From Synechococcus sp. CC9311 (GTDB lineage Bacteria > Cyanobacteriota > Cyanobacteriia > PCC-6307 > Cyanobiaceae): a stretch of 64,000 nucleotides of DNA. A program made the translations under genes and the position numbers. Shown here piece by piece: positions 47,494 through 56,127 of the stretch; the stretch's first letter is position 1, and the number at the start of each line of letters is the position of its first letter. The DNA lies in the NCBI RefSeq assembly GCF_000014585.1, contig NC_008319.1, positions 2,294,001-2,358,000 on the forward strand, written 5' to 3'. A model generated the notes under the pieces. It was not told where the DNA came from, made no database searches, and was given only the letters and a program-made list of their open reading frames with translations.

Positions 47494-49308
47494 TTACACA
47501 GAATCACCATCAGAAGGTGCAGAAAAGAGGGCAGACTTTTGGGCTTGATTTCCCAAGAGATCACAATAATCGGCAAATTCCAATGGCCTGGAGAAATAAT
47601 ATCCCTGGAAGAATTGGTAGCCCATACGGCGAAGGGCATCGAACTGACGGAAATCCTCAACCCCTTCAACAATCGCTTCAGCACCAATCGACGAAGACAG
47701 AGCAAGGCTCGCCTTCAAAATAGCAAAAGAGGGAACAGATTCAAGGTTGCTGGAATCAAAAGAATGAAGCTGAGCAACAAAGCTCTGATCCAACTTCAAA
47801 GAATAGATCGGCAAAGAAAGAAGACTTGAAAGGCTTGCAAAACCTGTTCCAAAATCGTCGATATGAAGACAGATACCTGCCTCATGAAGGCCATTCAGCC
47901 GACGAATAGCAAGGTCGTCTAAGAATCCAGATTCTGTAATCTCTACATGGATAGATTTAGGCGAGACCCGAAAACGTTGCAGATTCACCAACAATGTTTC
48001 CACGAGATCATACTGCCGAGAAGAAAGCTGACTGGCCGAAATATTAATTGACAGCGGAGGTATTTTATCAACACCTCTATGGAACGAAGAAAGAGCGCGG
48101 CAAGCAGCTTCTATGACCCACTCACCAATTAAATGGATTTGACCAGTTTGCTCAGCAAGTGGAATAAAAACTCCCGGACTGACAGGGCCAAGTCTTGCGC
48201 TATCCCAGCGTAATAAAGCCTCAGCACCAACAATCTGCCCTGAGACATTCCATTGTGGCTGGAAAACAAGTCGAAATTCATCATTGACAACAGCTTGACG
48301 CAGGCTGAGTTCAAGATTCAATAATTCGGCCGTTCTCGTTGTAATGTCGTCTCCAAAGATGACAATTGGTTCTGATACAGAATTAATTCGCCGTGCCTGA
48401 TCCAAGGCAGATGCTGCATTGGAAAGGATGGAATCTTCATTGTCTCCATGGTCCGGAAATGAACTGATGCCTGCGTGAAAACCGAGACCATAAAAACCAT
48501 CAACATGCAATTCCAATAGAGATGGCAAATGCTCGACAAGATGAAGAGCAGCAGAATGCGCAGCCTTGGAATCGCGTCCATTTAAAATAATCAGAAACTC
48601 GTCAGAGTCAGGCCTAATTAAATAGTCACCATCCTGAAGCCAATCCTTTAAAACGTCGGCAGTGGCACGTAGAATTTCGTCACCCTTTGCTCGGCCAAGA
48701 TAAGTATTGAGGCGACCAAAACCCTTCAAATCGAGCCATACAAGAGAAACAGGCAACCCAGTGGAGATAATATCTTTCAAGAGTGCATAGGCACTTTTTA
48801 AATTCCCCAAACCAGTAAGCTGATCACACAAGAGACTTGACTGCAGTGAAAGCGATGACTTCTGTTGAACATCGACATTAACCATTAGTCCCTCGCAGAT
48901 CAGGAGATCTTTCTGGCGAGTAACAGTCATCCTCACCTCGTACCACGACCAACGACCCTCGGGAGAAACACCACGAAATGGCCGGCTAGTGATGTCATTA
49001 CCAAAACCATCACTTTCCAACAGCCGCTGAGCAACACTAGACATATATTCCCGATCGTCTGGATGTACATCTTGTAAAAATGATTGCAAGAGAAAGAGCG
49101 CAGAACCTGACTCCAATATTTCCGGGGACGTAAACTGACAATGAATATAATCATCCGACTTGAAGTATTCCTGCATTGCCTCACCCTCAGGAGACAGAGG
49201 GAATCGAAAGAATTCCACACCAGCGCGCCTAAGCAAATCAACCACATCAGAGCGAATCGGAAGACGATCTGTCGAAAGATGATTTTTTGGCCGCTCAGAA
49301 TAAGTCAT
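47494..49308 (-). CDS. PAS-like/GGDEF/EAL cyclic-di-GMP protein
   Basis: A 604-residue signalling protein: an N-terminal PAS-like region (about 15-150), a GGDEF domain (about 160-320) and an EAL domain (about 345-595). The GGDEF signature is degenerate (IRPDSDEFLII, about residue 232), so diguanylate cyclase activity is doubtful. The EAL domain looks intact: GAEALLRWD, NISASQLS, HVEITESGF, HIDDFGTGFASL and LKLDQSFV; a phosphodiesterase is therefore expected. It starts 20 nt after the P450 stop and is the last gene of the minus-strand cluster, with A+T-rich composition like its neighbours. Confidence 0.88.
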   Translation of the reverse strand: MTYSERPKNHLSTDRLPIRSDVVDLLRRAGVEFFRFPLSPEGEAMQEYFKSDDYIHCQFTSPEILESGSALFLLQSFLQDVHPDDREYMSSVAQRLLESDGFGNDITSRPFRGVSPEGRWSWYEVRMTVTRQKDLLICEGLMVNVDVQQKSSLSLQSSLLCDQLTGLGNLKSAYALLKDIISTGLPVSLVWLDLKGFGRLNTYLGRAKGDEILRATADVLKDWLQDGDYLIRPDSDEFLIILNGRDSKAAHSAALHLVEHLPSLLELHVDGFYGLGFHAGISSFPDHGDNEDSILSNAASALDQARRINSVSEPIVIFGDDITTRTAELLNLELSLRQAVVNDEFRLVFQPQWNVSGQIVGAEALLRWDSARLGPVSPGVFIPLAEQTGQIHLIGEWVIEAACRALSSFHRGVDKIPPLSINISASQLSSRQYDLVETLLVNLQRFRVSPKSIHVEITESGFLDDLAIRRLNGLHEAGICLHIDDFGTGFASLSSLLSLPIYSLKLDQSFVAQLHSFDSSNLESVPSFAILKASLALSSSIGAEAIVEGVEDFRQFDALRRMGYQFFQGYYFSRPLEFADYCDLLGNQAQKSALFSAPSDGDSV

Positions 49309-49328
49309 TGCAGAAAAATCGGTTTCAC

Positions 49329-51242
49329 TTAATCAGCAGAGCCACGGGGGCGGACAAGCACATCAAATCCCGAAACCATGATTCCATGTTTTACGGGATA
49401 TCCACGCGCACCAGGGATCCTAAACAACTCATAACGAGAGAGAAGTTCCTGAACAATAGCCGGTATGACTGACATAACAATGTATTTACCAGCACAAACA
49501 TGATACATATGGCCAAAGTGCAAGTAATCTCTGGGTGGCCTAGTTGGATTGAATTGCCACGGTTGATCCACATATTTTGGATCAAACATCGCAGAAGAAT
49601 TCCAGGCCATCACCAGAGTATTTGCTGAGACCGATGAGCGGCAAGAAGCACTCACCAACTCAGTTCGCGTCTTGCAGTGACGATAAATCACAGGATCACC
49701 TGGGGAAAATCGAAGTGCCTCCAACACAAATCCTTGTAACGGATTCAAAAACGATTGCCCCCCCTCCGTCGCAGACGTAGCAGTGCTTACAGCTTGTTCA
49801 AGAATGCGAGGACGAGAGATCAACTCGTCAATGACCTGGCATATCGTATTGATCAAGGGCAGGACTGCTCCAACAAGAAATCCCGTCAGGTTGATCCGAA
49901 TTGCAAGATCATCCATGCCTGGGGTACCGGACTCTTGGAGCCTGAGGCACCGAGCAAGCACGGTATTGGCAGGCTCTAAGTGTTTACTGGATTGTTGCTT
50001 TACAGCAGCGATCTGACGATCAAGATCCTGATTCAGCAAGACTGCAGAAGCCAAGGCAGCCTCACGACTATCGTCACCATTAAGGTCGTAAAAAATATAG
50101 TTGAAGAGATGTGAGAACCAAACAAAGTTGAAATCGATCTCGGTTGTTCCGTCGGCATTCTCAGCCTGAAGCGGAAGACGTACACCGAAATATTGTTCAA
50201 TAAATGATTTAATAACAGGTAGAACAAGATCTTTTGGCAAACTCAAAACCTTCGAGCCATCGAGATCGCGAAGAACATCGACTCGCGATTCGAATGCAAG
50301 AAAACTATCAACAGATGCATCGGCAGCAATCCTGCGACATCGATGCACATCATCGCGACGAAAAATTAATCTCATATTAGAAATATCACGGATATAGGTT
50401 GGTGATGTGGATTGCATGCCAAGAAGAAAATTTCCAGATGAATGACCGTTCTGCGTGACATCACACATTCTCGGTCCATAAACAACGCGAAAATCCTCGG
50501 AACGTTCCAACACTTCTTCCACATCGTGTCGCTTCAAGAGATGAAGTTGTCGCATGACAGGAAACTCATCACCATGACTGTTTTCCTTGATGTTGACGCC
50601 TGGAAACCATGCGGGCAGAGTAAAGCGATGTACAAATAGACGCATCATCGATAAGAAAAAATAAACCGTGATGTGCTTATTTTTTATGACCAACAACCGC
50701 TGCAGCAGAGAAGGATAAAATGCTGTTTTTCTGTAGTGTTTACTTTCAGTAAGTGGATCCGGGCCAAAAACACCGTTAATGCCTAGTGAGCGAATCCAAT
50801 CAATAGGGAGCAACAAGACTTCCTTGACAAAACGAGCAAAAATAGAAACCAGGGTAAAGCTCGTATCGGAACGATAGCTGAATTCACGATTGATACGAAA
50901 ACGGGGATTTACCCAAAACAACTCAGACAGCAAATCGCCTACGAAGCGAAGCACGCGTACAACAAATTCGATCAACTGCAGACTATACAAAAACAGCATG
51001 CGCAACGAACGCACGAAAAAATAGAGAAGTACCGCCGCAAACAAAACAAACTCATAATGCGACAACAATGCATCAAGAAAAGGTTCGGTTCGTTGACCAG
51101 ATAACTCAATCCATTTTCCAACACTCCCCAAAGCGACATCTACAAATGAGGACAGATCCTCTGAGATCGTGAGGAAAAGAATGGTGAAAGATGGCACCAA
51201 CACGAAAGCAAGAGAGTGAATCGGATAACTAGCCATGAACAT
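49329..51242 (-). CDS. Membrane-anchored cytochrome P450
   Basis: A 637-residue heme-thiolate protein. The N-terminus has hydrophobic segments (about 5-25 and 62-100) and the P450 domain fills the rest. The ExxR motif is EALR (about 508-511) and the heme loop is YLHFGHMYHVCAGKYI, with Cys about 583. In the I-helix (about 454-466) the sequence is GFLVGAVLPLINT, lacking the usual (A/G)Gx(D/E)T acid-alcohol pair used for O2 activation. P450s that isomerise hydroperoxides (CYP74, fungal diol-synthase P450 domains) also depart from this motif. The start overlaps the DyP stop by 1 nt (ATGA). Confidence 0.87.
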   Translation of the reverse strand: MFMASYPIHSLAFVLVPSFTILFLTISEDLSSFVDVALGSVGKWIELSGQRTEPFLDALLSHYEFVLFAAVLLYFFVRSLRMLFLYSLQLIEFVVRVLRFVGDLLSELFWVNPRFRINREFSYRSDTSFTLVSIFARFVKEVLLLPIDWIRSLGINGVFGPDPLTESKHYRKTAFYPSLLQRLLVIKNKHITVYFFLSMMRLFVHRFTLPAWFPGVNIKENSHGDEFPVMRQLHLLKRHDVEEVLERSEDFRVVYGPRMCDVTQNGHSSGNFLLGMQSTSPTYIRDISNMRLIFRRDDVHRCRRIAADASVDSFLAFESRVDVLRDLDGSKVLSLPKDLVLPVIKSFIEQYFGVRLPLQAENADGTTEIDFNFVWFSHLFNYIFYDLNGDDSREAALASAVLLNQDLDRQIAAVKQQSSKHLEPANTVLARCLRLQESGTPGMDDLAIRINLTGFLVGAVLPLINTICQVIDELISRPRILEQAVSTATSATEGGQSFLNPLQGFVLEALRFSPGDPVIYRHCKTRTELVSASCRSSVSANTLVMAWNSSAMFDPKYVDQPWQFNPTRPPRDYLHFGHMYHVCAGKYIVMSVIPAIVQELLSRYELFRIPGARGYPVKHGIMVSGFDVLVRPRGSAD

Positions 51243-53152
51243 CAGAAACGGTTCTCAGCTAACAAGCGGATCGCTGAAAGGCTCGGTACAAAGAAATAAG
51301 CTCCACCTCTACACACAACTGGCTGTGGTGAAGTTCTGGCAACAAAAGGAAGCGAGCATGAACCATCTGGCCGTTCAGACGAGATCATCACTTTTGTACT
51401 ATTCCTGTCACTCACATCAGAAGGATGGAGTGCTCCAGCGATAGGACAGATGTCATTACCTAAATTGAAATCAGATCCATAGTTCAACCACTGCTGCTGC
51501 ATAAACTCAAACTGTCTTGCAAGATCTGCACAAATAGCGACAAAAAAAGTACCTCGTTCTGAATCAGCTGGAGTGGATTGATCATGATCAATGGGATTCT
51601 CGTGCTTCAGCTCCGAAGGTGGTCCATAGGTCATACCACGCCTTAATATCCGTCGTCGATTCACAAGCAGAGAGCTTGCTTGAGATGTTTCTGACGGATC
51701 AGAATCATTGCGCACTGAAGGATCACCACTATCTCGAGGATTACTCCGACGTATATGTGAGGCAAATGGGCACCTTCTGCCTTTTGTATCATCAGACTCA
51801 AAGGTAAAGCGAGTAAATTTAGTTTTGAATTGTTTCCAAGCTTCTTTTGCAGCAGGTCCACCCTTTCTAGCCTCGCCTGCCAATGTCAGAAGACGTTCTC
51901 GAAAGCTCAGCCATAGTTCATACGTTGGAGCATGCACTAAAGGCGTGCCATCATCCCAACGCCCAACAAGTTTCGCACGAAGAATTTTTAACGCTTTGGT
52001 GAATTGATAAGTAGTGGAAGGCTGCTTAGAAGATGTAGAGCATTCAACCTGATCAAGCCAATGCTCCATCAATGGAGTCTGATTCAGCAAGGCGTTATGA
52101 AACGCGGTGACATTCTGCTCTAATTTACGAACAGCCATGAATGTTCCATTTCTGCTGAAGGTATAGGGCATTGGATGGCACGTGGTTTCCTGAGCTTCAT
52201 TGGGATAACCCAAGAGGAATTCTCCTGGGGCGATTGGTCTCCACTGACCACAAGAAAGATGACCTTGCCCTTGTGCCATCTCAGCTTGAAAAGAAGCTGG
52301 GTATTGACCATTAAAAACAGGATCTCCAATTCCATCAAAGAATCCAAAGTGTTCATATTCGCTATATCGCAAATCTGTAAGATCTGCTGATGATGCAACA
52401 TGCCGGCGCTTCTTTTGGTTATCTAAATCAGCTAAATACTGATCTTCACTGATGCCGGCAATTGCAAGATCCTGGAGTCGCGAGTGGCACAATGATTCAC
52501 ACTCAAGCCATTTCGATTCAGGATCAGCACTGGAGTGTCCTGTCAAAGCAACCAAACTGTGCCGTTCAGCCTGTTCCAGTAAGTGCCTGGACACTTGATC
52601 CAGATTTTCAATCATCATGGATCGGGCTAACTTAAAAGTCTCTTGAGAGTGATAATCAGACTTCGAGAAGGAATCACCACTACGCAGACAGACCTCTTTC
52701 AAACAAGAATTAAATGCAACACGCAAGCTGATCATTATATGAGTAATTTTATCGTGCTCACTATCTTTCCAGGCGTTATTCCAATCGAGTCGATTATCAT
52801 TCAACATTTCAGCTCTTTCCCACATTCCATCTAAGAAAGCATCTGGGAATTGACGAAGCACTGAATTGGGAACTCCTAGAGCATTAAGGCCAGATGCAGT
52901 AAAAGCAATATTAAGCAGAACCTCTGGAATATCCTTTCTCAGCTGATCCGCAGGAATCTGCATTTGATCAGATCGCTTTGACGGGAAAAATTGAGCTGTC
53001 GTGATTTGAGGCTGAATCCAACTCAGAAATTTTCGAGCTTCGTCTTGATCACGAACATTAAAAATGAAGTGACGTGCAACAGGGTAGGAAGATCGACCAT
53101 AGGGGAGCAAGATATTTCCCTGGATATCAAGACGATCAAAAATTAGTGTCAT
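51242..53152 (-). CDS. DyP-type heme peroxidase
   Basis: A 636-residue dye-decolorizing peroxidase. It begins DRLDIQGNILLPYGR; the distal GxxDG motif with catalytic Asp is HFGFFDGIGDPVF (about residue 268-275), the proximal heme-ligand region is ASHIRRSNPRDSGD (about 463-475), followed by RRILRRGMTYG with the conserved Arg, and ADLARQFEFMQQQWLNYG. All key residues are present, so it should be active with H2O2. No signal peptide is evident. It is longer than the common 300-450 residues, matching the long DyP subclasses. It is preceded by two unknown genes and followed by the P450. Confidence 0.92.
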   Translation of the reverse strand: MTLIFDRLDIQGNILLPYGRSSYPVARHFIFNVRDQDEARKFLSWIQPQITTAQFFPSKRSDQMQIPADQLRKDIPEVLLNIAFTASGLNALGVPNSVLRQFPDAFLDGMWERAEMLNDNRLDWNNAWKDSEHDKITHIMISLRVAFNSCLKEVCLRSGDSFSKSDYHSQETFKLARSMMIENLDQVSRHLLEQAERHSLVALTGHSSADPESKWLECESLCHSRLQDLAIAGISEDQYLADLDNQKKRRHVASSADLTDLRYSEYEHFGFFDGIGDPVFNGQYPASFQAEMAQGQGHLSCGQWRPIAPGEFLLGYPNEAQETTCHPMPYTFSRNGTFMAVRKLEQNVTAFHNALLNQTPLMEHWLDQVECSTSSKQPSTTYQFTKALKILRAKLVGRWDDGTPLVHAPTYELWLSFRERLLTLAGEARKGGPAAKEAWKQFKTKFTRFTFESDDTKGRRCPFASHIRRSNPRDSGDPSVRNDSDPSETSQASSLLVNRRRILRRGMTYGPPSELKHENPIDHDQSTPADSERGTFFVAICADLARQFEFMQQQWLNYGSDFNLGNDICPIAGALHPSDVSDRNSTKVMISSERPDGSCSLPFVARTSPQPVVCRGGAYFFVPSLSAIRLLAENRF

Positions 53153-53156
53153 GGCG

Positions 53157-54332
53157 TTAACGGATAGAAAAATATTTGCCAGGTTGCAAGGAAGGGGAGT
53201 GAATATCGGAAGGCTTGTGGTCGTCTAAAAAACTTGAAAAGCGCTGGCGAATTCTGCCCTTATCAAACCGATCGCTTTCCTGCCAATCGCCATACATTTC
53301 AAGAAGCTTTCCTTGAAGATACAATGATTTTGCAATTGACTTTAAATCAACACCATCAATTTGAGGCAGAGGCATATTTGCACTCTTGATAAAATAACGC
53401 CATGCAAACATAAATAAAACCAAGGATGCGACAGAGAGCCCGCCAAAACCTATGAGCCACCATTGATTCAATGCTTGGTAAACATCACTCAGATTCACTT
53501 GCGATAATGCTGTGTCATATAAAAGATTCAAGAACAAACTTCCTAAACAAATAGCCAGCATGAGAAGAGCCATAACAACTAAAATGAAGGGCAAAATTCC
53601 TATAATGATCAGAGCCCATCGATTTTTAAATTCAGAAGGTGATACTTGATCTGTTGATGGGTTCCAACGTTGCACTTTGTCGGCAACCCAAAAGTAGGCA
53701 GAAAATGGATATGTCGTCTCAACTTCATGAGACAGGAGCAATCGCTCTACCGTGTGATAAGCATGCCAATACTGAGGATATGACTCCAAAGTCTTCTGAT
53801 TTTGAGGAGGAGATGGAAGAGAAAATCCCTCACAATGATGAAAAATTTTAGTCAACTCATAGCTCGCGTAGGGCCATAACTCAGATAAATAGTCTTGGAC
53901 ACACGACGTCGAACTGGGATGACAATCGAAATCAATAGCTATTAGGAGATAGGGCGACTCAAGTTTGTCGATTCTGTCTTTTTTTGAGAGAAGATCCTTA
54001 TTTCCAAGCAAAACCCTAAAAAAATCAATCAGGGAGTCATTCCTGCGGCGACCATTGTAGAAGAGCTGATCAACAACAACGAATCTGGCAAAATGTGTAC
54101 AGCGCGTATGATCAAATAAATGCAACTTATACAATTCTGACAGCTGAGGATCAATATTTTTCAGGAACGAATCAGATAGTTGATTCAAATAGGCTTTAAG
54201 GTGATGAGCATACGATTGAGTACCATCACACGGGCCAGAAACATTCTCTTGGCATGGCAAACTAGTATATAGACCAGACTTGATCGGCAACAATGCCGTC
54301 AACTGATAAAACCCTGCCTCATGGCTCGGCAT
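53157..54332 (-). CDS. Membrane protein of unknown function associated with DyP peroxidase
   Basis: A 391-residue protein. The soluble N-terminal part starts with YQLTALLPIKSGLYTSL and contains THFARFVVVDQLFYNG followed by SPYLLIAIDFDCHPSS and DYLSELWPY. The same order, xHFARxVV then YLL(x)3-4(N/D)F(N/D), occurs in the 218-residue protein upstream. Two strong membrane helices are at about 243-275 and 294-316. I recognise no catalytic site. I infer a ferredoxin-like fold related to the DyP and Cld group, but this needs a structure prediction. It lies 4 nt before the DyP start. Confidence 0.7.
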   Translation of the reverse strand: MPSHEAGFYQLTALLPIKSGLYTSLPCQENVSGPCDGTQSYAHHLKAYLNQLSDSFLKNIDPQLSELYKLHLFDHTRCTHFARFVVVDQLFYNGRRRNDSLIDFFRVLLGNKDLLSKKDRIDKLESPYLLIAIDFDCHPSSTSCVQDYLSELWPYASYELTKIFHHCEGFSLPSPPQNQKTLESYPQYWHAYHTVERLLLSHEVETTYPFSAYFWVADKVQRWNPSTDQVSPSEFKNRWALIIIGILPFILVVMALLMLAICLGSLFLNLLYDTALSQVNLSDVYQALNQWWLIGFGGLSVASLVLFMFAWRYFIKSANMPLPQIDGVDLKSIAKSLYLQGKLLEMYGDWQESDRFDKGRIRQRFSSFLDDHKPSDIHSPSLQPGKYFSIR

Positions 54333-54333
54333 A

Positions 54334-54990
54334 TTAAAGACTCTCCGTTGAAAATTGAGTTAGAGAGTTGTCGAGTGAGTGCGGAGGTGGCTTACCGGTG
54401 GAAGGGAAATGATTGGCCAAATTCGCCATGACAGACTGAAAGTGTTGAAAAAACAAATCATCCTTCGTTGCATCAGTCTTATCTTGATCTGTATTAATGT
54501 CAGACAGCTGCTCCTCTAAATAATTAATTGCCTTGCGTACTCTCAAGGCACTAGCAACATCTCGCAGCGAATATCCCGGAAGGGCGTTGTAATAGTAAGA
54601 ACACTCTATTGAATTGTCGTCGATGTAAGATTTGAATGGGCTGCTTGGGATCGACTTTGGATAGCCAATACTGCGATACCACATGGTGTCCATCCCCAAT
54701 GAGATCACATCCGAAAACTCATCCAAATAGACATCCCAGGTCCCATTGAAATTTGAGGCAAACAAAAGGTACGAATAACGCGTTTTAAACTTTTCGGAGC
54801 ACCCGGGCCATCGATCCTTCGGCAAAATCACCCATCTTGCAAAATGGATCATTTGAAGATTCACCAGCGGGAAAAACTGAGCAGGAAGGGATCGATATAA
54901 AGCAAACAAAAAACGGTTAATCCAAGAACACCACAGCGGGGTAACGACCGTCAAGGCAGATGATTTACCAACGATGTCGCCTAATGGCAT
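54334..54990 (-). CDS. Protein of unknown function, first gene of the DyP/P450 cluster
   Basis: About 218 residues from ATG 54990 (a TTG at 55002 in frame is an alternative). Contains MIHFARWVILPKDRW then YSYLLFASNFNGTWDVYLDEF, quoted in part as LLFASNFNGTWDVYLDEF, a pattern shared with the 391-residue protein that follows 1 nt later. The C-terminus is Asp/Lys-rich and then Pro/Ser-rich. No signal peptide or catalytic motif. Likely a partner of the peroxidase; function unknown. Confidence 0.7.
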   Translation of the reverse strand: MPLGDIVGKSSALTVVTPLWCSWINRFLFALYRSLPAQFFPLVNLQMIHFARWVILPKDRWPGCSEKFKTRYSYLLFASNFNGTWDVYLDEFSDVISLGMDTMWYRSIGYPKSIPSSPFKSYIDDNSIECSYYYNALPGYSLRDVASALRVRKAINYLEEQLSDINTDQDKTDATKDDLFFQHFQSVMANLANHFPSTGKPPPHSLDNSLTQFSTESL

Positions 54991-55005
54991 GCCAACAAGC
55001 AAGAG

Positions 55006-55026
55006 TCCTTAAATGGAATTTAAGGA
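55006..55026. repeat. Perfect inverted repeat upstream of the DyP/P450 cluster
   Basis: TCCTTAAAT-GGA-ATTTAAGGA: 9-bp arms with a 3-nt spacer. On the minus strand the proximal arm ends AAGGA, which is also the likely Shine-Dalgarno of the first gene. It could be an operator or an mRNA hairpin that hides the ribosome site. Confidence 0.6.
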
Positions 55027-55108
55027 ACACCGAGAAAAACACAACATTTGCTCATTAAAACTACAAGATTAATATTTGCTGAGAATAGACTTAAAACCTG
55101 GTGAAGCA

Positions 55109-55138
55109 CATATAGCAAATCAGTCGACGTACTGTTAA
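55109..55138 (-). promoter_or_regulatory. Candidate sigma70-type promoter for the DyP/P450 cluster
   Basis: On the minus strand TTAACA is followed after 18 nt by TATATG, five of six and four of six matches to the -35 and -10 consensus. It lies about 110 nt upstream of the first gene. Such matches arise by chance in A+T-rich DNA, so this is weak. Confidence 0.25.
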
Positions 55139-55468
55139 GACGTAGTTTTATCAACATTGCAGAGGACCTTGCCTCAATAGACAATCAAGTTTTTGAATGC
55201 ATTTACAGTCCTAAATTGACTAGCGACAAGGATGATGCGATCTCTGTGCTGGGAAGGCGAATGTCCGTTCCAAGTAACGAATAGATGCCATGGAGCACGA
55301 TTTACATCTTTGTGCTCTTATTGATTTCTGGCTATCAGGCCCGTGATCCATGACTAAGATTTGGACGTCCAAGCCTACGTAGCATGCACCACAAAAAATT
55401 CTGAATCTGCTCGGAGGTCGTTGCCGGAAACCTCCAATCAATCGTTCAATTGTTCAGAAAGCATTCAA

Positions 55469-55801
55469 ATGAAAGTTATTCACCTAGCGATCGCCACCAA
55501 TGAAATAGAAAAAAGTGTAAGAGATTACACAGAAAGGCTGGGCGTAGAGCAAAGCATTGTTGTTCCAGATGAATATGCATTATGGAGAACAGAGCAAATC
55601 AATTTATCAATAAGGCAAGACGCTAGCTGCAATCCAGGCGAGCTAAGGCATCTTGGCTTTGAAGATTCAAATGCAAAAGCTTTTACAGCATCAAAGGATG
55701 TTAACGGGATTCTTTGGGAGTCATTTAACGCAGAGCAACAAGCAGAAGAGATAAATAAAGCCTGGCCAAACGCAAACTATCAGCCAAGCGAAGCTGGTTA
55801 A
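55469..55801 (+). CDS. VOC/glyoxalase-fold protein
   Basis: A 110-residue single-module protein: VIHLAIATNEIEKSVRDYTERLG is the typical first strand-helix unit (part: IHLAIATNEIEKSVRDY), with a metal-type His at the start and RHLGFED later. VOC proteins include glyoxalases, dioxygenases and resistance proteins; at this size it would act as a dimer. ATG 55469 is chosen since it begins directly with the fold. Low-G+C like the cluster to its left. Substrate unknown. Confidence 0.75.
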   Translation: MKVIHLAIATNEIEKSVRDYTERLGVEQSIVVPDEYALWRTEQINLSIRQDASCNPGELRHLGFEDSNAKAFTASKDVNGILWESFNAEQQAEEINKAWPNANYQPSEAG

Positions 55802-55946
55802 ATATTATTTCTTGCCCATGCGACCGGCGAGTAGCGTATAAGTTGCCAAGAATCTCAAATTAAACAAACGCATGCATAGGGACTAATTTCTGATAGAAAA
55901 ACTAACGACTGGATCGATATCACTTGAACAATTTGCACCCGGCTGA

Positions 55947-56086
55947 GATGTCAAAGCATTGATTGCCAGGTTTCTGTATGGATTCCTCTTGATTGAGGAT
56001 GGAGGTCTGAGGAAACTCCCCAATCCGTTCGGATTTCAAGTGGACGTGAACGCAGGTGACGTACATCGAAGACCTATGCAACGGTG
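55947..56086 (-). pseudogene. Truncated duplicate of the ABM/LsrG-like gene 5' end
   Basis: These 140 nt align without gaps to 46925-47064, about 122 of 140 identical by hand count, including a 34-nt perfect block and about 20 nt upstream of the start codon. The copy keeps the frame MYVTCVHVHLKSERIGEF for about 40 codons and then diverges, so it lacks more than half the domain. Confidence 0.85.
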
Positions 56087-56088
56087 GA

Positions 56089-56121
56089 ATCATCAACGGC
56101 ATGGACAACTCGACAAGGCAG
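56089..56121 (+). pseudogene. Fragment of the GH19 lysozyme 3' end
   Basis: 19 nt (56089-56107) are identical to 45483-45501 and the next 14 nt (56108-56121) to 45545-45558, so a 43-nt stretch is deleted between them. It directly follows the monooxygenase fragment and overlaps nothing functional before the hydrolase stop at 56128. Confidence 0.65.
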
Positions 56122-56127
56122 CCCCCC

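Larger units (their letters stand above)
55003..55468. other. A+T-rich intergenic region, no convincing gene
   Basis: A 466-nt gap between the divergent DyP-cluster and VOC genes. Besides the inverted repeat at 55006-55026 and a promoter candidate, it contains only short open frames without protein-like character. The right half (about 55200-55440) is less A+T-rich and may be decayed coding sequence, but I cannot name a source. Confidence 0.5.

Noticed and set aside
55220-55441. A 73-codon minus-strand frame in the gap left of the VOC gene
   Set aside because: Composition is not protein-like, there is no Shine-Dalgarno or recognised motif, and it overlaps the VOC upstream region.
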